From NCBI RefSeq assembly GCF_000213255.1, contig NC_015520.1, positions 124,001 through 188,000 on the forward strand: DNA of 64,000 nucleotides, read 5' to 3'. The notes beneath the pieces are model-generated. The model ran no database searches. It was not told the DNA's origin and worked only from the letters and a program-made list of their open reading frames with translations. This DNA comes from Mahella australiensis 50-1 BON (GTDB lineage: Bacteria > Bacillota > Clostridia > Mahellales > Mahellaceae). Shown piece after piece: positions 35,723 to 44,651 of the stretch; the first letter of the stretch is position 1; every line of letters begins with the position of its first letter. The position numbers and the translations under genes are program-made.

Positions 35723-36673
35723 ATGCCTGAGCTGATAACTTTAGGCGAAACCATGGCGGTATTTAACCCGGCATCATCCGGGCCGCTGCAGTACATAGCC
35801 GATTTTAAGCGCCTTATAGGCGGCGCCGAATCCAATGTGGCCATAGGAGTATCCAGGCTAGGCCATTCGGCCGGATGGATAAGTCGGTTGGGGGATGATC
35901 CGTTCGGCAGATTTATAAACAACTTCATAAGAGGTGAAGGGGTAGATACGTCAAGGGTTATATTCGATGAAGTGCATCCAACTGGCGTGTATTTCAAGGA
36001 GATAAGAGCCAGCGGCGATGTTACGGTATATTATTACAGGAAAGGATCGGCGGCCAGCGCGATGTCGCCTGCGGATTTGGATGAGGATTATATAAAGAAC
36101 GGGCGTATACTGCATGTAAGTGGTATAACGCCGGCTCTTAGCGATAGTTGCAGGAAAACGGTGTTTAAGGCCATGGAGATAGCCAAGGCTTCCGGCGTCA
36201 CGGTTTCCTTCGACCCCAATATAAGGCTCAAGCTGTGGAGCGGCCAGCAGGCAGCCGGGGTACTCAAAGAAATGGCCCGATACGCCGATATAGTGCTGCC
36301 CGGGATAGATGAGGGGGAGATAATGTTCGACAGCCGGGATCCTAAAGCCATCGCTGAAGAATTCTTAAAGCTCGGAGCATCTACTGTGGCCGTTAAACTT
36401 GGGAAAGAAGGTGCGATGGCCGTAACGCGTGACGAGGAGATAATGTCGCCGGCCTTTGACGCTGGACCAGTCATAGATACCGTAGGTGCCGGCGATGCTT
36501 TTGCATCAGGTTTTTTAACGGGGGTATTGGAAGGTATGCCGCTTGAACAGGCTGTCGGTCTGGCCAATACCTGCGGTGGATTTGCCACCACTATAGTGGG
36601 CGATGTGGAAGGCTTGCCTTCTAGGAGAGAAATAGGGGCACTTACAGACAACAAACGCCTTATAGAAAGATGA
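35723..36673 (+). CDS. kdgK: PfkB-family sugar kinase, 2-keto-3-deoxygluconate kinase-like
   Basis: Phosphorylates a sugar acid with ATP, most likely 2-keto-3-deoxygluconate from pectin breakdown. The opening ITLGETMAVFNP and the segments FKRLIGGAESNVAIGVSRLG and GVYFKEIR resemble KdgK enzymes; PfkB signature 2 is DTVGAGDAFASGF near residue 252, with the catalytic Asp in GAGDAF. ATG 35723 is preferred over 35705 because AAAGGA lies between them at a suitable distance and the family starts this way. It leads a tight three-gene operon. The substrate call is moderate. Confidence 0.85.
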   Translation: MPELITLGETMAVFNPASSGPLQYIADFKRLIGGAESNVAIGVSRLGHSAGWISRLGDDPFGRFINNFIRGEGVDTSRVIFDEVHPTGVYFKEIRASGDVTVYYYRKGSAASAMSPADLDEDYIKNGRILHVSGITPALSDSCRKTVFKAMEIAKASGVTVSFDPNIRLKLWSGQQAAGVLKEMARYADIVLPGIDEGEIMFDSRDPKAIAEEFLKLGASTVAVKLGKEGAMAVTRDEEIMSPAFDAGPVIDTVGAGDAFASGFLTGVLEGMPLEQAVGLANTCGGFATTIVGDVEGLPSRREIGALTDNKRLIER

Positions 36674-36688
36674 GGAGTATTACGCACA

Positions 36689-37417
36689 TTGCCTATTAAG
36701 TATCATTTGGACACCATACCGGTATGGGAGGCGTTTGAAGAAGGCAGCGAATGTCCTTTGTGTTGGCTGGAGGCTAAAGCTGAAAAGCAATACATAGAAT
36801 TTTATCTCGGAGGCTCGGTTATGGAACCGGATAATCGCATCGATGTCAATAAAAAAGGCTTTTGCCGACGCCATTATGCACTGCTCTATCAAAATGCCGG
36901 CAATAAACTACCCGTAGCGCTGATGGCTCAAACGAGATCGCGCCAGATCATGGACGAATTAGCGGGTATGGCTCCGACAAATACCGCCGCTAAACGGTCG
37001 TTTTTGGGCCGTGGCAGCGTCGACAGCGTGGAGGCTGTAATAACATATATAGAGGGTGCTTTGGATAGCTGCGTTGTATGCGATAAGCTGGATAATTCCA
37101 TGAAACGCTATGAATATACTATTTTGCACCTATGGCAGCATGACGAAAGCTTTAAGGGTACGTTGATGCAATCCAAAGGCTTTTGCCTGCGCCATTTCAA
37201 GGACGTGCTTATCATGGCGCGCGATATCATGCCAGGCAAAGCTGCGGACGAATTCATACAGGCCATATGGCCCGTTCAGATTAGCAATATGCAGCGTGTG
37301 CAGGCCGACCTCGATTGGTTTATAGATAAATATGATTACCGCAATCAGGATAAGCCGTGGGGGACATCCAATGATGCTTTGCCCCGGATACTGCTCAAAC
37401 TGACAGGGCGCTTTTAG
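36689..37417 (+). CDS. DUF6062-like protein with two Cys/His motif pairs
   Basis: Function unknown. The 242-aa soluble protein has two similar halves, each with a CxxC followed by a GFCxRH motif: CPLC (about residue 22) with GFCRRHY (about 56), and CVVC (about 128) with GFCLRHF (about 168). Such pairs could bind zinc or another metal (inference). No signal peptide or membrane span. The start is TTG 36689 after GAGGAG, 15 bp after the kinase stop; the next gene's ribosome site overlaps its stop, so the three genes are co-translated. I assign DUF6062 from memory of the motif layout. Confidence 0.75.
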   Translation: MPIKYHLDTIPVWEAFEEGSECPLCWLEAKAEKQYIEFYLGGSVMEPDNRIDVNKKGFCRRHYALLYQNAGNKLPVALMAQTRSRQIMDELAGMAPTNTAAKRSFLGRGSVDSVEAVITYIEGALDSCVVCDKLDNSMKRYEYTILHLWQHDESFKGTLMQSKGFCLRHFKDVLIMARDIMPGKAADEFIQAIWPVQISNMQRVQADLDWFIDKYDYRNQDKPWGTSNDALPRILLKLTGRF

Positions 37418-37429
37418 GAGGATGATGTT

Positions 37430-38509
37430 TTGAATAAAGAGGAATTTTTACATAAGCTGAATCTCATAAGGAATTTGATGAAAACCGAAGACCTTGACGG
37501 CATATTGATAAACAGCCAGGCTAATTTTTCATGGCTCACAGGAGGCCGAGGTTTCATAGGGATAGCGTCTGAGAATTCATGTGCTTCGATACTTGTCACA
37601 TCCGATGCAGCATATTTGCTGGCCAATAATATCGAGTCGGGTAGATTGGCTGATGAAGAAGTAAACGGGCAACTGGTTACGCTCAAGGAATTTCCGTGGT
37701 TTGATGAAGATCAAAAGCAGTGCTTGATCGAACAAATAATAGGGGAAGGCAAATATTGTACCGATATCCAACTCAACCGGCAATTCGTACAGCTCAGAAG
37801 CCGGCTCAACGAGCAGGAAAAAGAGAGATACAGATGGCTTGGGCTAAATACCGCGAGGGCTGTGGAAAGGGTATGCAGACAGTTGAGAGAAGGCATGAGC
37901 GAATTTGAAGTAGCGGGTATGGCTAGCCGTGAATTGTGGTCACTGGGTATAGAGCCGGTTACGCTACTCGTTGCTTTTGACCGGCGTATATCATCATATA
38001 GGCATCCATTGCCAACAGACGATAGGCTGGCCAAGTATTGCATGATAGCGATAGGCGGGCGCAAATGGGGGCTTGTTGCCTCTGCTACTCGACTGGCAAG
38101 CCTTGGAGCGCTCGATGATGATATCCTGAAAAAGCATAAGGCAGTGGCCAAAATAGATACGTGTTTCATCAGCAATACCAGGCCCGGTAACAGCGTGAAG
38201 GATATATTCAATAAGGCAGTGGCCTGCTATAGCGATGTGGGGTACCCAGAGGAGTGGAAGAAGCATCATCAGGGCGGATTGACCGGATATGCGCCGAGGG
38301 AATACAGGGCTACCCCGAACATTGACCAAACAGTAAGCGCAGACCAGGCTTTTGCGTGGAATCCGTCTATTACGGGGACCAAGTCCGAGGACACCATCCT
38401 TGTATTGGAGGACAAAAATGAAATCATCACCCATACGGGCGAATATGCATATATAGAAGCTGAATATGAGGGATACAAGCTTATGCGGCCGGATATTCTG
38501 GTTTTATAA
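37430..38509 (+). CDS. M24-fold (aminopeptidase P/creatinase-like) protein lacking most metal ligands
   Basis: The protein has the two-domain layout of aminopeptidase P/creatinase relatives: N-terminal DGILINSQANFSWLTGG, C-terminal pita-bread region from about residue 130. Where active M24 enzymes have IDxGA and SDxT aspartates, this one has IAIGG and ASATR; where TIEPGI carries Glu, it has AWNPSI. The His of HHQGG and the last Glu (SEDTILV) remain. It is therefore unlikely to be a two-metal peptidase; a metal-free creatinase-like hydrolase or a binding role is possible. Start TTG 37430 with AGGAGG overlapping the previous stop. It ends 2 bp from the convergent MATE gene. Confidence 0.8.
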   Translation: MNKEEFLHKLNLIRNLMKTEDLDGILINSQANFSWLTGGRGFIGIASENSCASILVTSDAAYLLANNIESGRLADEEVNGQLVTLKEFPWFDEDQKQCLIEQIIGEGKYCTDIQLNRQFVQLRSRLNEQEKERYRWLGLNTARAVERVCRQLREGMSEFEVAGMASRELWSLGIEPVTLLVAFDRRISSYRHPLPTDDRLAKYCMIAIGGRKWGLVASATRLASLGALDDDILKKHKAVAKIDTCFISNTRPGNSVKDIFNKAVACYSDVGYPEEWKKHHQGGLTGYAPREYRATPNIDQTVSADQAFAWNPSITGTKSEDTILVLEDKNEIITHTGEYAYIEAEYEGYKLMRPDILVL

Positions 38510-38511
38510 AT

Positions 38512-39909
38512 TCATTCCATATCGACGCGGCTTTTAATATACTTCCATTTACCTGAGCGATAGCGCATATATACGATGGCCGAGCGGGTGTACTGATCGA
38601 GTACCATGGCCACCCATGCGCCTATAAGGCCCCAGCCGAATATATTGACGAATATATAGGCCATAACGACGCGGAATACCCATATACCCAGGGCCGAAGC
38701 ATACAGCGGGTACATAGTGTCGCCGGCGCCGCGCAGTGCACCGGCGAGCACTAACTGGGTGGATTGCCCAGGCTGTGCCAGGGCCATGATTTTGAGCACC
38801 GTGCCGGCCATGGCCGCTACTGCCAGATCGTTGGTATAAAGCCGCGCTATGGGGTGGGAGAATAATATGAACATCAAGCCCACGAAACACGCTACGGCCA
38901 TTCCCATTTTATGAATAAGGTTGGCGCATTCATTTGCTTTTTTTATATCATTGGCGCCAAGGCTCTGCCCTACCATAGTTGTGGCTGCTACGCCGAAGGC
39001 CTGGCTGGGCGAGAATGTCAAGCCGTTTATATTTAGCCCTATCTGATGCGCGGCATATGTGGCCGTCCCTAATCCCGATACGGTACGAGCAAAAAGTATG
39101 AGGCCGCTTTGCAGTACGAACTGCTCTGCGGCCGCCGGTATGCCTATTTTGAATACCTGTTTTATAGTGTCGAAGTCCGGACGGTAATCGCCTTTTACTG
39201 TCAAGGCCAGCTTGGTCTTGCGCGAGAAGAATAAGATATAGAGTCCGGCAAGGCACGCCAGTATACGCGCTACATCGGTGGATATGGCGGCACCTGTTAC
39301 GCCCAGGGCGGGAAAGCCCAATTTGCCATATATGAGCACATAGTTGCCAAATACGTTGAACAGATTTGCCCCTACGTTGTACAGCATTGGTATTCTGGTT
39401 TCGCCGGCACCTCTTAAAGCGGAAGTGACGGCCATTGTTATAACCTGAAATACAAGGCCTGCCGATATGATCTGGAAATACTGCGTGGCCGGTCCGATGG
39501 TATCGGATTTGGCACCCATAAATATTATTATGTATCTGGCGGAAAATAAACCTATTATGCTTATAACTATGCCCAGCGTCGTTCCGACAGTAAGCGATTG
39601 TCGCGTAACTATACGCGCTTTTTTGAGGTCGCGGGCTCCTATATTCCATGCCACCAATGTGGTGGTACCTACATTTAGTGCCGCAAATACTGCTATAAGC
39701 AACATAAACGGTTGATTTGTCAGCCCGACCGCAGCTATGGCGCTCGGACTTACCTGTCCTACCATTATCATGTCGACCATGCCGAACAGCGTTGACATGA
39801 CCAGTTCAATAAAAGCCGGCCATGTGATTTGCAAAGCTTCCTTTAATAATTCATTAGAACGTTGTCGATCCTCATCCCCATGCCCATCTTTTGATGCAGC
39901 CAACTTCAA
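38512..39909 (-). CDS. MATE-family multidrug/Na+ antiporter
   Basis: Twelve-span efflux pump of the MATE family. The motif ALQITWPAFIELVMSTLFGMVDMIMVG opens the first helix pair, and the second half repeats it (IGIPAAAEQFVLQSGLILFA), the two-fold MatE repeat. The frame is open upstream to 40059, but those residues are unlike the family; TTG 39909 follows a GAGAGGGAG site 6 bp away and gives a 465-aa protein of normal length. The substrate is unknown. It stands alone and converges on the M24-like gene. Confidence 0.88.
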   Translation of the reverse strand: MKLAASKDGHGDEDRQRSNELLKEALQITWPAFIELVMSTLFGMVDMIMVGQVSPSAIAAVGLTNQPFMLLIAVFAALNVGTTTLVAWNIGARDLKKARIVTRQSLTVGTTLGIVISIIGLFSARYIIIFMGAKSDTIGPATQYFQIISAGLVFQVITMAVTSALRGAGETRIPMLYNVGANLFNVFGNYVLIYGKLGFPALGVTGAAISTDVARILACLAGLYILFFSRKTKLALTVKGDYRPDFDTIKQVFKIGIPAAAEQFVLQSGLILFARTVSGLGTATYAAHQIGLNINGLTFSPSQAFGVAATTMVGQSLGANDIKKANECANLIHKMGMAVACFVGLMFILFSHPIARLYTNDLAVAAMAGTVLKIMALAQPGQSTQLVLAGALRGAGDTMYPLYASALGIWVFRVVMAYIFVNIFGWGLIGAWVAMVLDQYTRSAIVYMRYRSGKWKYIKSRVDME

Positions 39910-40104
39910 AGCAATCTCCCTCTCGTTTGGTATATATACCGAGAATTTATCTATAAGTGATATTATATGCTTAAATATGCATTGTGTCAATTTGGCGTGT
40001 AATAAAATGGTAATATATACTGTAGAAAATAGCGATGATTTTTTATAGGAATACATCAAAAGCGATGATATAATATAGATAAAAACGAGTGTAAAGAGGG
40101 TCTT

Positions 40105-40887
40105 ATGGCGTTAAATAATATTAAATGTTTTATATTGGACATGGATGGGACGTTTTATCTGGGAAACCGTTTGCTACCCGGCGCTATGGAGTTTATAGAC
40201 TTTCTGAAGGCTACCGGGCGCGATTATCTCTTTTTAACAAATAATTCTTCCAAAAGTGCTGCCTTTTATGCGGATAAGATACGGAGAATGGGGCTCAATG
40301 ATATCACCGGCGATAAGGTATTCACATCAGGGCAGGCCACTGCCATATATCTAAAAAGGCAAAATAAAGGCAGGCGCGTATTTCTTGTAGGCACGCAGTA
40401 TCTACGACAGGAATTGGAGGAATATGGCCTTATTGTGGTCGATGATGAACCGGATTTCGTGGTGGTGGGTTTCGATACGACGCTGACATATGATAAGTTG
40501 TGGAAAGCCTGTGATTTTATAAGAGAAGGTGTAACATATATAGCCACACATCCCGATCTCAATTGCCCTGTGGAGGGAGGCGTTATGCCAGACTGTGGCG
40601 CTATAATCGCTTTTATAGAAGCCTCGACAAGCAAGCAGCCGTTCATAGTGGGAAAGCCATACGGAGAGATAATAAAGTGTATATTTGAAAAAACCGGTTT
40701 AGGGCCGCAGCAGCTTGCCATAGTGGGCGATAGGCTTTATACTGATATACAAACCGGCATTAACGGCGGCATAACCTCCATATTGGTATTGACCGGAGAA
40801 ACCACTGTTGATGATTTAGAGCATTCCGCTGTAAAGCCTGATTACGTTGTGGACGGTATAGGCGATATAATAAAGCTGGTGCGATGA
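40105..40887 (+). CDS. NagD-like HAD-superfamily phosphatase
   Basis: Predicted sugar-phosphate or nucleotide phosphatase with a C2-type cap. Motif I is LDMDGTFYLG with nucleophile and acid Asp; motif II is LTNNSS; the conserved Lys is in VGKPYGEIIK; motif IV is VGDRLYTDIQTG. Length 260 aa is standard for NagD/AraL-type enzymes. Start ATG 40105 follows GAGGG. It ends 7 bp from the convergent radical SAM gene. The in vivo substrate is not readable. Confidence 0.92.
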   Translation: MALNNIKCFILDMDGTFYLGNRLLPGAMEFIDFLKATGRDYLFLTNNSSKSAAFYADKIRRMGLNDITGDKVFTSGQATAIYLKRQNKGRRVFLVGTQYLRQELEEYGLIVVDDEPDFVVVGFDTTLTYDKLWKACDFIREGVTYIATHPDLNCPVEGGVMPDCGAIIAFIEASTSKQPFIVGKPYGEIIKCIFEKTGLGPQQLAIVGDRLYTDIQTGINGGITSILVLTGETTVDDLEHSAVKPDYVVDGIGDIIKLVR

Positions 40888-40894
40888 GAAACCA

Positions 40895-42070
40895 CTATGC
40901 CGAAATTATACCTGCTCTGTTGTTGCCGGCGGCATTGTAATCCCACAGCGTTAACTGCTGCCCGCCTTTTGCGGCGGCGTCCAGCGAAGGATAATATTTG
41001 CCGTTTATAGTTACAAAAGGCAGCAAGTGCTTTAAAACAGCGCCTGTGGCCTTTAACTGCATAGGGTCTGTGATTTTGCCGATGCGGCGCATGGCTTCTA
41101 TGCGTTTTGCCGATATAGGTCCTATGCCTGGTATAAGCAGCAGTGTTTGATAATCGGCCCTGTTTATTTCTATGGGGTATAGCTGGGGATTATGCAGGGC
41201 AAAGGCCGTTTTCGGGTCAACATCCTGCAGCAGATGGCCGCTGTTATCGAACACGAGCTGGTCCGGGGTGAAGCCATACTGTCGAAATAAAAAGTCCACC
41301 TGATAAAGACGTGTTTCGCGTATCAATGGCGTAGGAGCCTTATTCTCAAGAGGCGTGTCTATGACCGGCGTAAACGCGCTGAAATATGTGCGCGCCAGTG
41401 AGAAACGCTCTTTCAGGTTCCACGTGGCATAGACAATGTCCCTATCGCTCTCATCGGCTGCTCCAACTATGAACTGAGTGGTTTGGCTTATGCGTATGCC
41501 CTTTTGCCTTAGTTTGCTTATATATTCCATACCGCCGGCCAAATCGGCATAACGTTTAGAACGGCTGAGCATTTTAAGGTGCTCCGCATCCGGTACCTCG
41601 AGGTTTATAGATAACCTATTGGCTACCGTTGCTGCTGCTTCTATATGCGCGGTGGAGGCGCCGGGCAGTATTTTCATATGTATGTAGCCTTTATAGTTAT
41701 ACCGCTGGCGCAATATCTGCGCTGTTTTTATCAAATTATCCATGCTGGCTGAGGAATTGGGCTGTATGCCTGAACTTAAAAACAGGCCCTGCACTTTACG
41801 CTGGCGAAAGAGCTGTATAAAAAGGCGTGCCATGTCTTCGGGCGCAATGGTAGTTCGCGGTATATCGCGTTGTATGCGGTTCTGACAATATGCGCAGTCA
41901 CGCGTACACTCGTTGGACAGCAGCACCTTAAATATAGAGCAGGTACCGCTGGATGTCTTGACGCGGTAGATGCCGTTGTTTATATAGTCGTCTTCCGAGA
42001 CACGGCCACATCCGCACATATCATATCTTGCGCCCATGCCCAGTATACCGAGTTTTTCTACTGTATCCAT
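40895..42070 (-). CDS. Putative DNA modification/repair radical SAM protein
   Basis: Radical SAM enzyme with the 4Fe-4S motif CTRDCAYC at residues 55-62 and two further Cys in DMCGCG near residue 19. The C-terminal third carries a helix-hairpin-helix (LLLIPGIGPISAKRIEAMRRIG) that fits DNA binding, in keeping with the TIGR03916-type family. Members usually sit beside a partner gene (TIGR03915-type, with a uracil-DNA-glycosylase-like domain); none is seen here, the neighbour being a restriction-modification pair. 391 aa. The reaction is unknown. Confidence 0.88.
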   Translation of the reverse strand: MDTVEKLGILGMGARYDMCGCGRVSEDDYINNGIYRVKTSSGTCSIFKVLLSNECTRDCAYCQNRIQRDIPRTTIAPEDMARLFIQLFRQRKVQGLFLSSGIQPNSSASMDNLIKTAQILRQRYNYKGYIHMKILPGASTAHIEAAATVANRLSINLEVPDAEHLKMLSRSKRYADLAGGMEYISKLRQKGIRISQTTQFIVGAADESDRDIVYATWNLKERFSLARTYFSAFTPVIDTPLENKAPTPLIRETRLYQVDFLFRQYGFTPDQLVFDNSGHLLQDVDPKTAFALHNPQLYPIEINRADYQTLLLIPGIGPISAKRIEAMRRIGKITDPMQLKATGAVLKHLLPFVTINGKYYPSLDAAAKGGQQLTLWDYNAAGNNRAGIISA

Positions 42071-42086
42071 TTATCCGGCCTCTTTT

Positions 42087-42866
42087 TTATAATTTAAACT
42101 TAGCAAAATATTCATCGATTTCAGATCGAAGTTCTACACCAACCGATTCAAAACAATCGAGAATGTTTTCATACGCACCTTCATCACCCAAAAAATTCCA
42201 TAGCTCGCTGGCGACAAGCAATTCATTATCAATATCCAACATACCACGCATAGTCCAACGATTATATGGTTCTGGTTCGTAGGGATTATATGGGATAGCA
42301 ATACAAGTATGTATCTTCCCATTAGGATTTTCCGCAAGATAAGCGGCTACCCATTCAAGAAGCGTGCGCTTGAACCCTTTAAATTCACCTATATTTGGTT
42401 TGGCGGTTTTAAGATCGAACATATATATCTCATCATCGAAACTTTCGATAAAGATATCTACTTTAGTTAACTTTACTTTGTTCATTTGTCCGACTTTGCA
42501 AACCTGCCGAATGGACTCGATTTCTCTTTCTTTATCAGGAAGGATTTTAGCCGCAGTCAAGCCGTCAATTATGTTTTGTATCGTTTTTTGGGCATATTCA
42601 GAAATATAACTACCTGCATCAGCTTTGATTTTAGCATTTTTGAATCGACCTTTTGCAAGCGCTAATGCAACCGGTTCAAAAATTGATGTTCCAAAATTTG
42701 TATTTAATGAATGGATAAAGGAATATAACGCGAGCCTGTCTTTGCCGAGAAGCCTAGTGTGAAAGGGCATACTGGCAGGCTCGGGATTATAGTTTTTCAT
42801 TTTATTTCTAAGACTATTACGCAATGTCTCTTTTACATAATCAATCTCATTGTTTGTCAGTGGCAT
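42087..42866 (-). CDS. Type II restriction endonuclease, TdeIII/MjaII-like
   Basis: Cuts unmodified foreign DNA. The PD-(D/E)xK-type core is visible as KVDIFIESFDDEIYMFDLKTAKPN: Asp in VD, then D-L-K. The following GEFKGFKRTLLEWVAAYLAENP is a conserved helical part of the TdeIII/MjaII group, which as I recall recognises GGNCC. It begins one base after the methyltransferase stop (TAATATG), a translational coupling that delays the nuclease relative to the methylase. Both genes look AT-richer than their neighbours, suggesting transfer. 259 aa. Confidence 0.85.
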   Translation of the reverse strand: MPLTNNEIDYVKETLRNSLRNKMKNYNPEPASMPFHTRLLGKDRLALYSFIHSLNTNFGTSIFEPVALALAKGRFKNAKIKADAGSYISEYAQKTIQNIIDGLTAAKILPDKEREIESIRQVCKVGQMNKVKLTKVDIFIESFDDEIYMFDLKTAKPNIGEFKGFKRTLLEWVAAYLAENPNGKIHTCIAIPYNPYEPEPYNRWTMRGMLDIDNELLVASELWNFLGDEGAYENILDCFESVGVELRSEIDEYFAKFKL

Positions 42867-42867
42867 A

Positions 42868-44472
42868 TTAACTATTTTCCTTTAAATGAAATATTATTTC
42901 GGAATATGCGCCTTTATCTCTCTCCGTTCTATTTAACACGGGGCGTTTATATTGGTTGACAATTTTCATACCTGCTTGTTCGGCAATGGTTGGATATAGA
43001 TTGTATTTATCGTTGGCGACCAAAAATACATTATAATCTTTTACCATAAAACGCTTGCAATTATTGAGTACCTGAGCTATCCCCTCTATATAAGATTCTC
43101 TGGCTTCCTTATTCTGTCCCTTGTAAAGCGGCCCTATTTCTAGCTCATCCTTACGAGCAAAACCAAACAGGTCATAAGCATAGGCATGCTGTTCATGATA
43201 GTCTATAAGGCCAACATATGGGGGACTAGAGAATATACCGCTTATTTTTTGTTTGCTTACCATTTCAGCAAATAATTTGTTTTTGTTTTCCAATTCGCGA
43301 ACTATATCTATTGTGCGTGAATCACCGGTTAAACATATTTGAAAAGTTCGGGTCCTTATTTTGTCAAAATCTGTTAATCTCTTTATTGTATCCTTGCTAT
43401 ATCTTTGCCACCAGTTTTTTATAGAAAAAATAGGTTTACAAAGCTTTTTGTGCTTGGTGCAGTAATATGTTGAAATCACCGGTTCCTTGAGCGTCGCTAA
43501 GTCAGAATGGGTGGTAGCTCTGCAAGAACGAATAGTACGGCTTAAAATAATGCTGATTATTTTTTTGGTATTAATATTCTTAATGCCTTTTATTAACGAA
43601 AAAACATAATCGATCTCCTTTCGGACATTTTCTAGATACCACTTATCTAAAAATGTGTCACTTTTGTCTTGTGTTAGCTTTATTCCATATTTATTAACTA
43701 ATTCGTTATAAATAATCATGAACTCCATTGCTTTTTGTTTACTATATTCGTCTTCTCTAATTTTTCCTTCGCTTATCCAATACTTAAAATCAGGAGAAGG
43801 GAAATATCTGTCATTGAACTCAGAAAGCTTATTTTGTAATTCTTCTTCAAATTCGGTTATTTTTAATTCAGCTGAAAATCGGTCCAGTGCCTTGGTTATA
43901 TTTTGTGTTTCGACAAATACATCAGTTAAATCATATTTTAGCACCTTTACATTGCTTATCAAAGCATTGAAAGCAGATACGTCAATGCCTATAGCGTGCA
44001 TATCCAGCTCGTTGCATTGCACTAAAGTTGTACCGCTACCGCAAAAAGGGTCCAAAACAATATCTCCCTTTCTGAAATAAGTTTCTTTTTTAAAATCATC
44101 TGTGTGGTCGTCCAAGAAATATTCTACTAACTGAGGAATAAACTTTCCTTTATACGGATGAAGTCTGTGAACATGTTTAGTAGTCTCAGCCTCTTTTACG
44201 TGTTCGAAAGACAATGCCCAATTCAGATCTTCTCCCAATTTGTTCTTCCAATCGACCTCTTTTCTGCCATAATATGACTCATAATAATTCTCCAGTTCAT
44301 ATCTGGAAACCAATACGGAACCATTTTGACTTATCTTTTTGATTTTACCGTATTGTATAAGGTATAATATATTCGATTCTGTAACCTTCTTATTTAGATA
44401 TTGAGCAGCCCAATCGCTGGCTTCTTTAACGGTCATCAAATCCGTATGTTCATATGTACTTATGTTAATCAT
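42868..44472 (-). CDS. DNA methyltransferase of the type II system, probable N4-cytosine type, with N-terminal HTH
   Basis: Protects host DNA from the partner nuclease. Motif I (SAM binding) is LDPFCGSGTT near residue 140; the catalytic motif IV is SSPPYVG near 418, the S-P-P-Y form typical of N4-cytosine methylases. The first 70 residues (TVKEASDWAAQYLNKKVTE, GKIKKISQNGSVLVSRYELENYY) look like an excisionase/MerR-type helix-turn-helix, an uncommon addition that could let the protein regulate its own operon. Motif order is I then IV, with about 270 residues between them. 534 aa. Confidence 0.87.
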   Translation of the reverse strand: MINISTYEHTDLMTVKEASDWAAQYLNKKVTESNILYLIQYGKIKKISQNGSVLVSRYELENYYESYYGRKEVDWKNKLGEDLNWALSFEHVKEAETTKHVHRLHPYKGKFIPQLVEYFLDDHTDDFKKETYFRKGDIVLDPFCGSGTTLVQCNELDMHAIGIDVSAFNALISNVKVLKYDLTDVFVETQNITKALDRFSAELKITEFEEELQNKLSEFNDRYFPSPDFKYWISEGKIREDEYSKQKAMEFMIIYNELVNKYGIKLTQDKSDTFLDKWYLENVRKEIDYVFSLIKGIKNINTKKIISIILSRTIRSCRATTHSDLATLKEPVISTYYCTKHKKLCKPIFSIKNWWQRYSKDTIKRLTDFDKIRTRTFQICLTGDSRTIDIVRELENKNKLFAEMVSKQKISGIFSSPPYVGLIDYHEQHAYAYDLFGFARKDELEIGPLYKGQNKEARESYIEGIAQVLNNCKRFMVKDYNVFLVANDKYNLYPTIAEQAGMKIVNQYKRPVLNRTERDKGAYSEIIFHLKENS

Positions 44473-44651
44473 CTATTAAGCGTAAAAGCCCTATTCAAAT
44501 TGAGCAAGATACGCTATTTCCTCCCTTCGTATTTATCAAATTTTGCTTTTGGGCAGATGCTGTTTCTTTTATTATTTATTATACTACAGCAGCAACCATA
44601 AGTCAAACATATATTCGCATTTTTGCGAAATGCTGCCTTCAGGCTGAGTAG

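Noticed and set aside
38948-39649. 233-codon frame overlapping the MATE gene in another reading frame
   Set aside because: Same strand as the MATE gene but out of frame, with low-complexity Arg/Tyr/His content; the MATE frame carries the conserved repeats.
39910-40059. 50-codon N-terminal extension of the MATE protein to ATG 40059
   Set aside because: The extension is unlike MATE proteins and has no ribosome site, while TTG 39909 has GAGAGGGAG at proper spacing.
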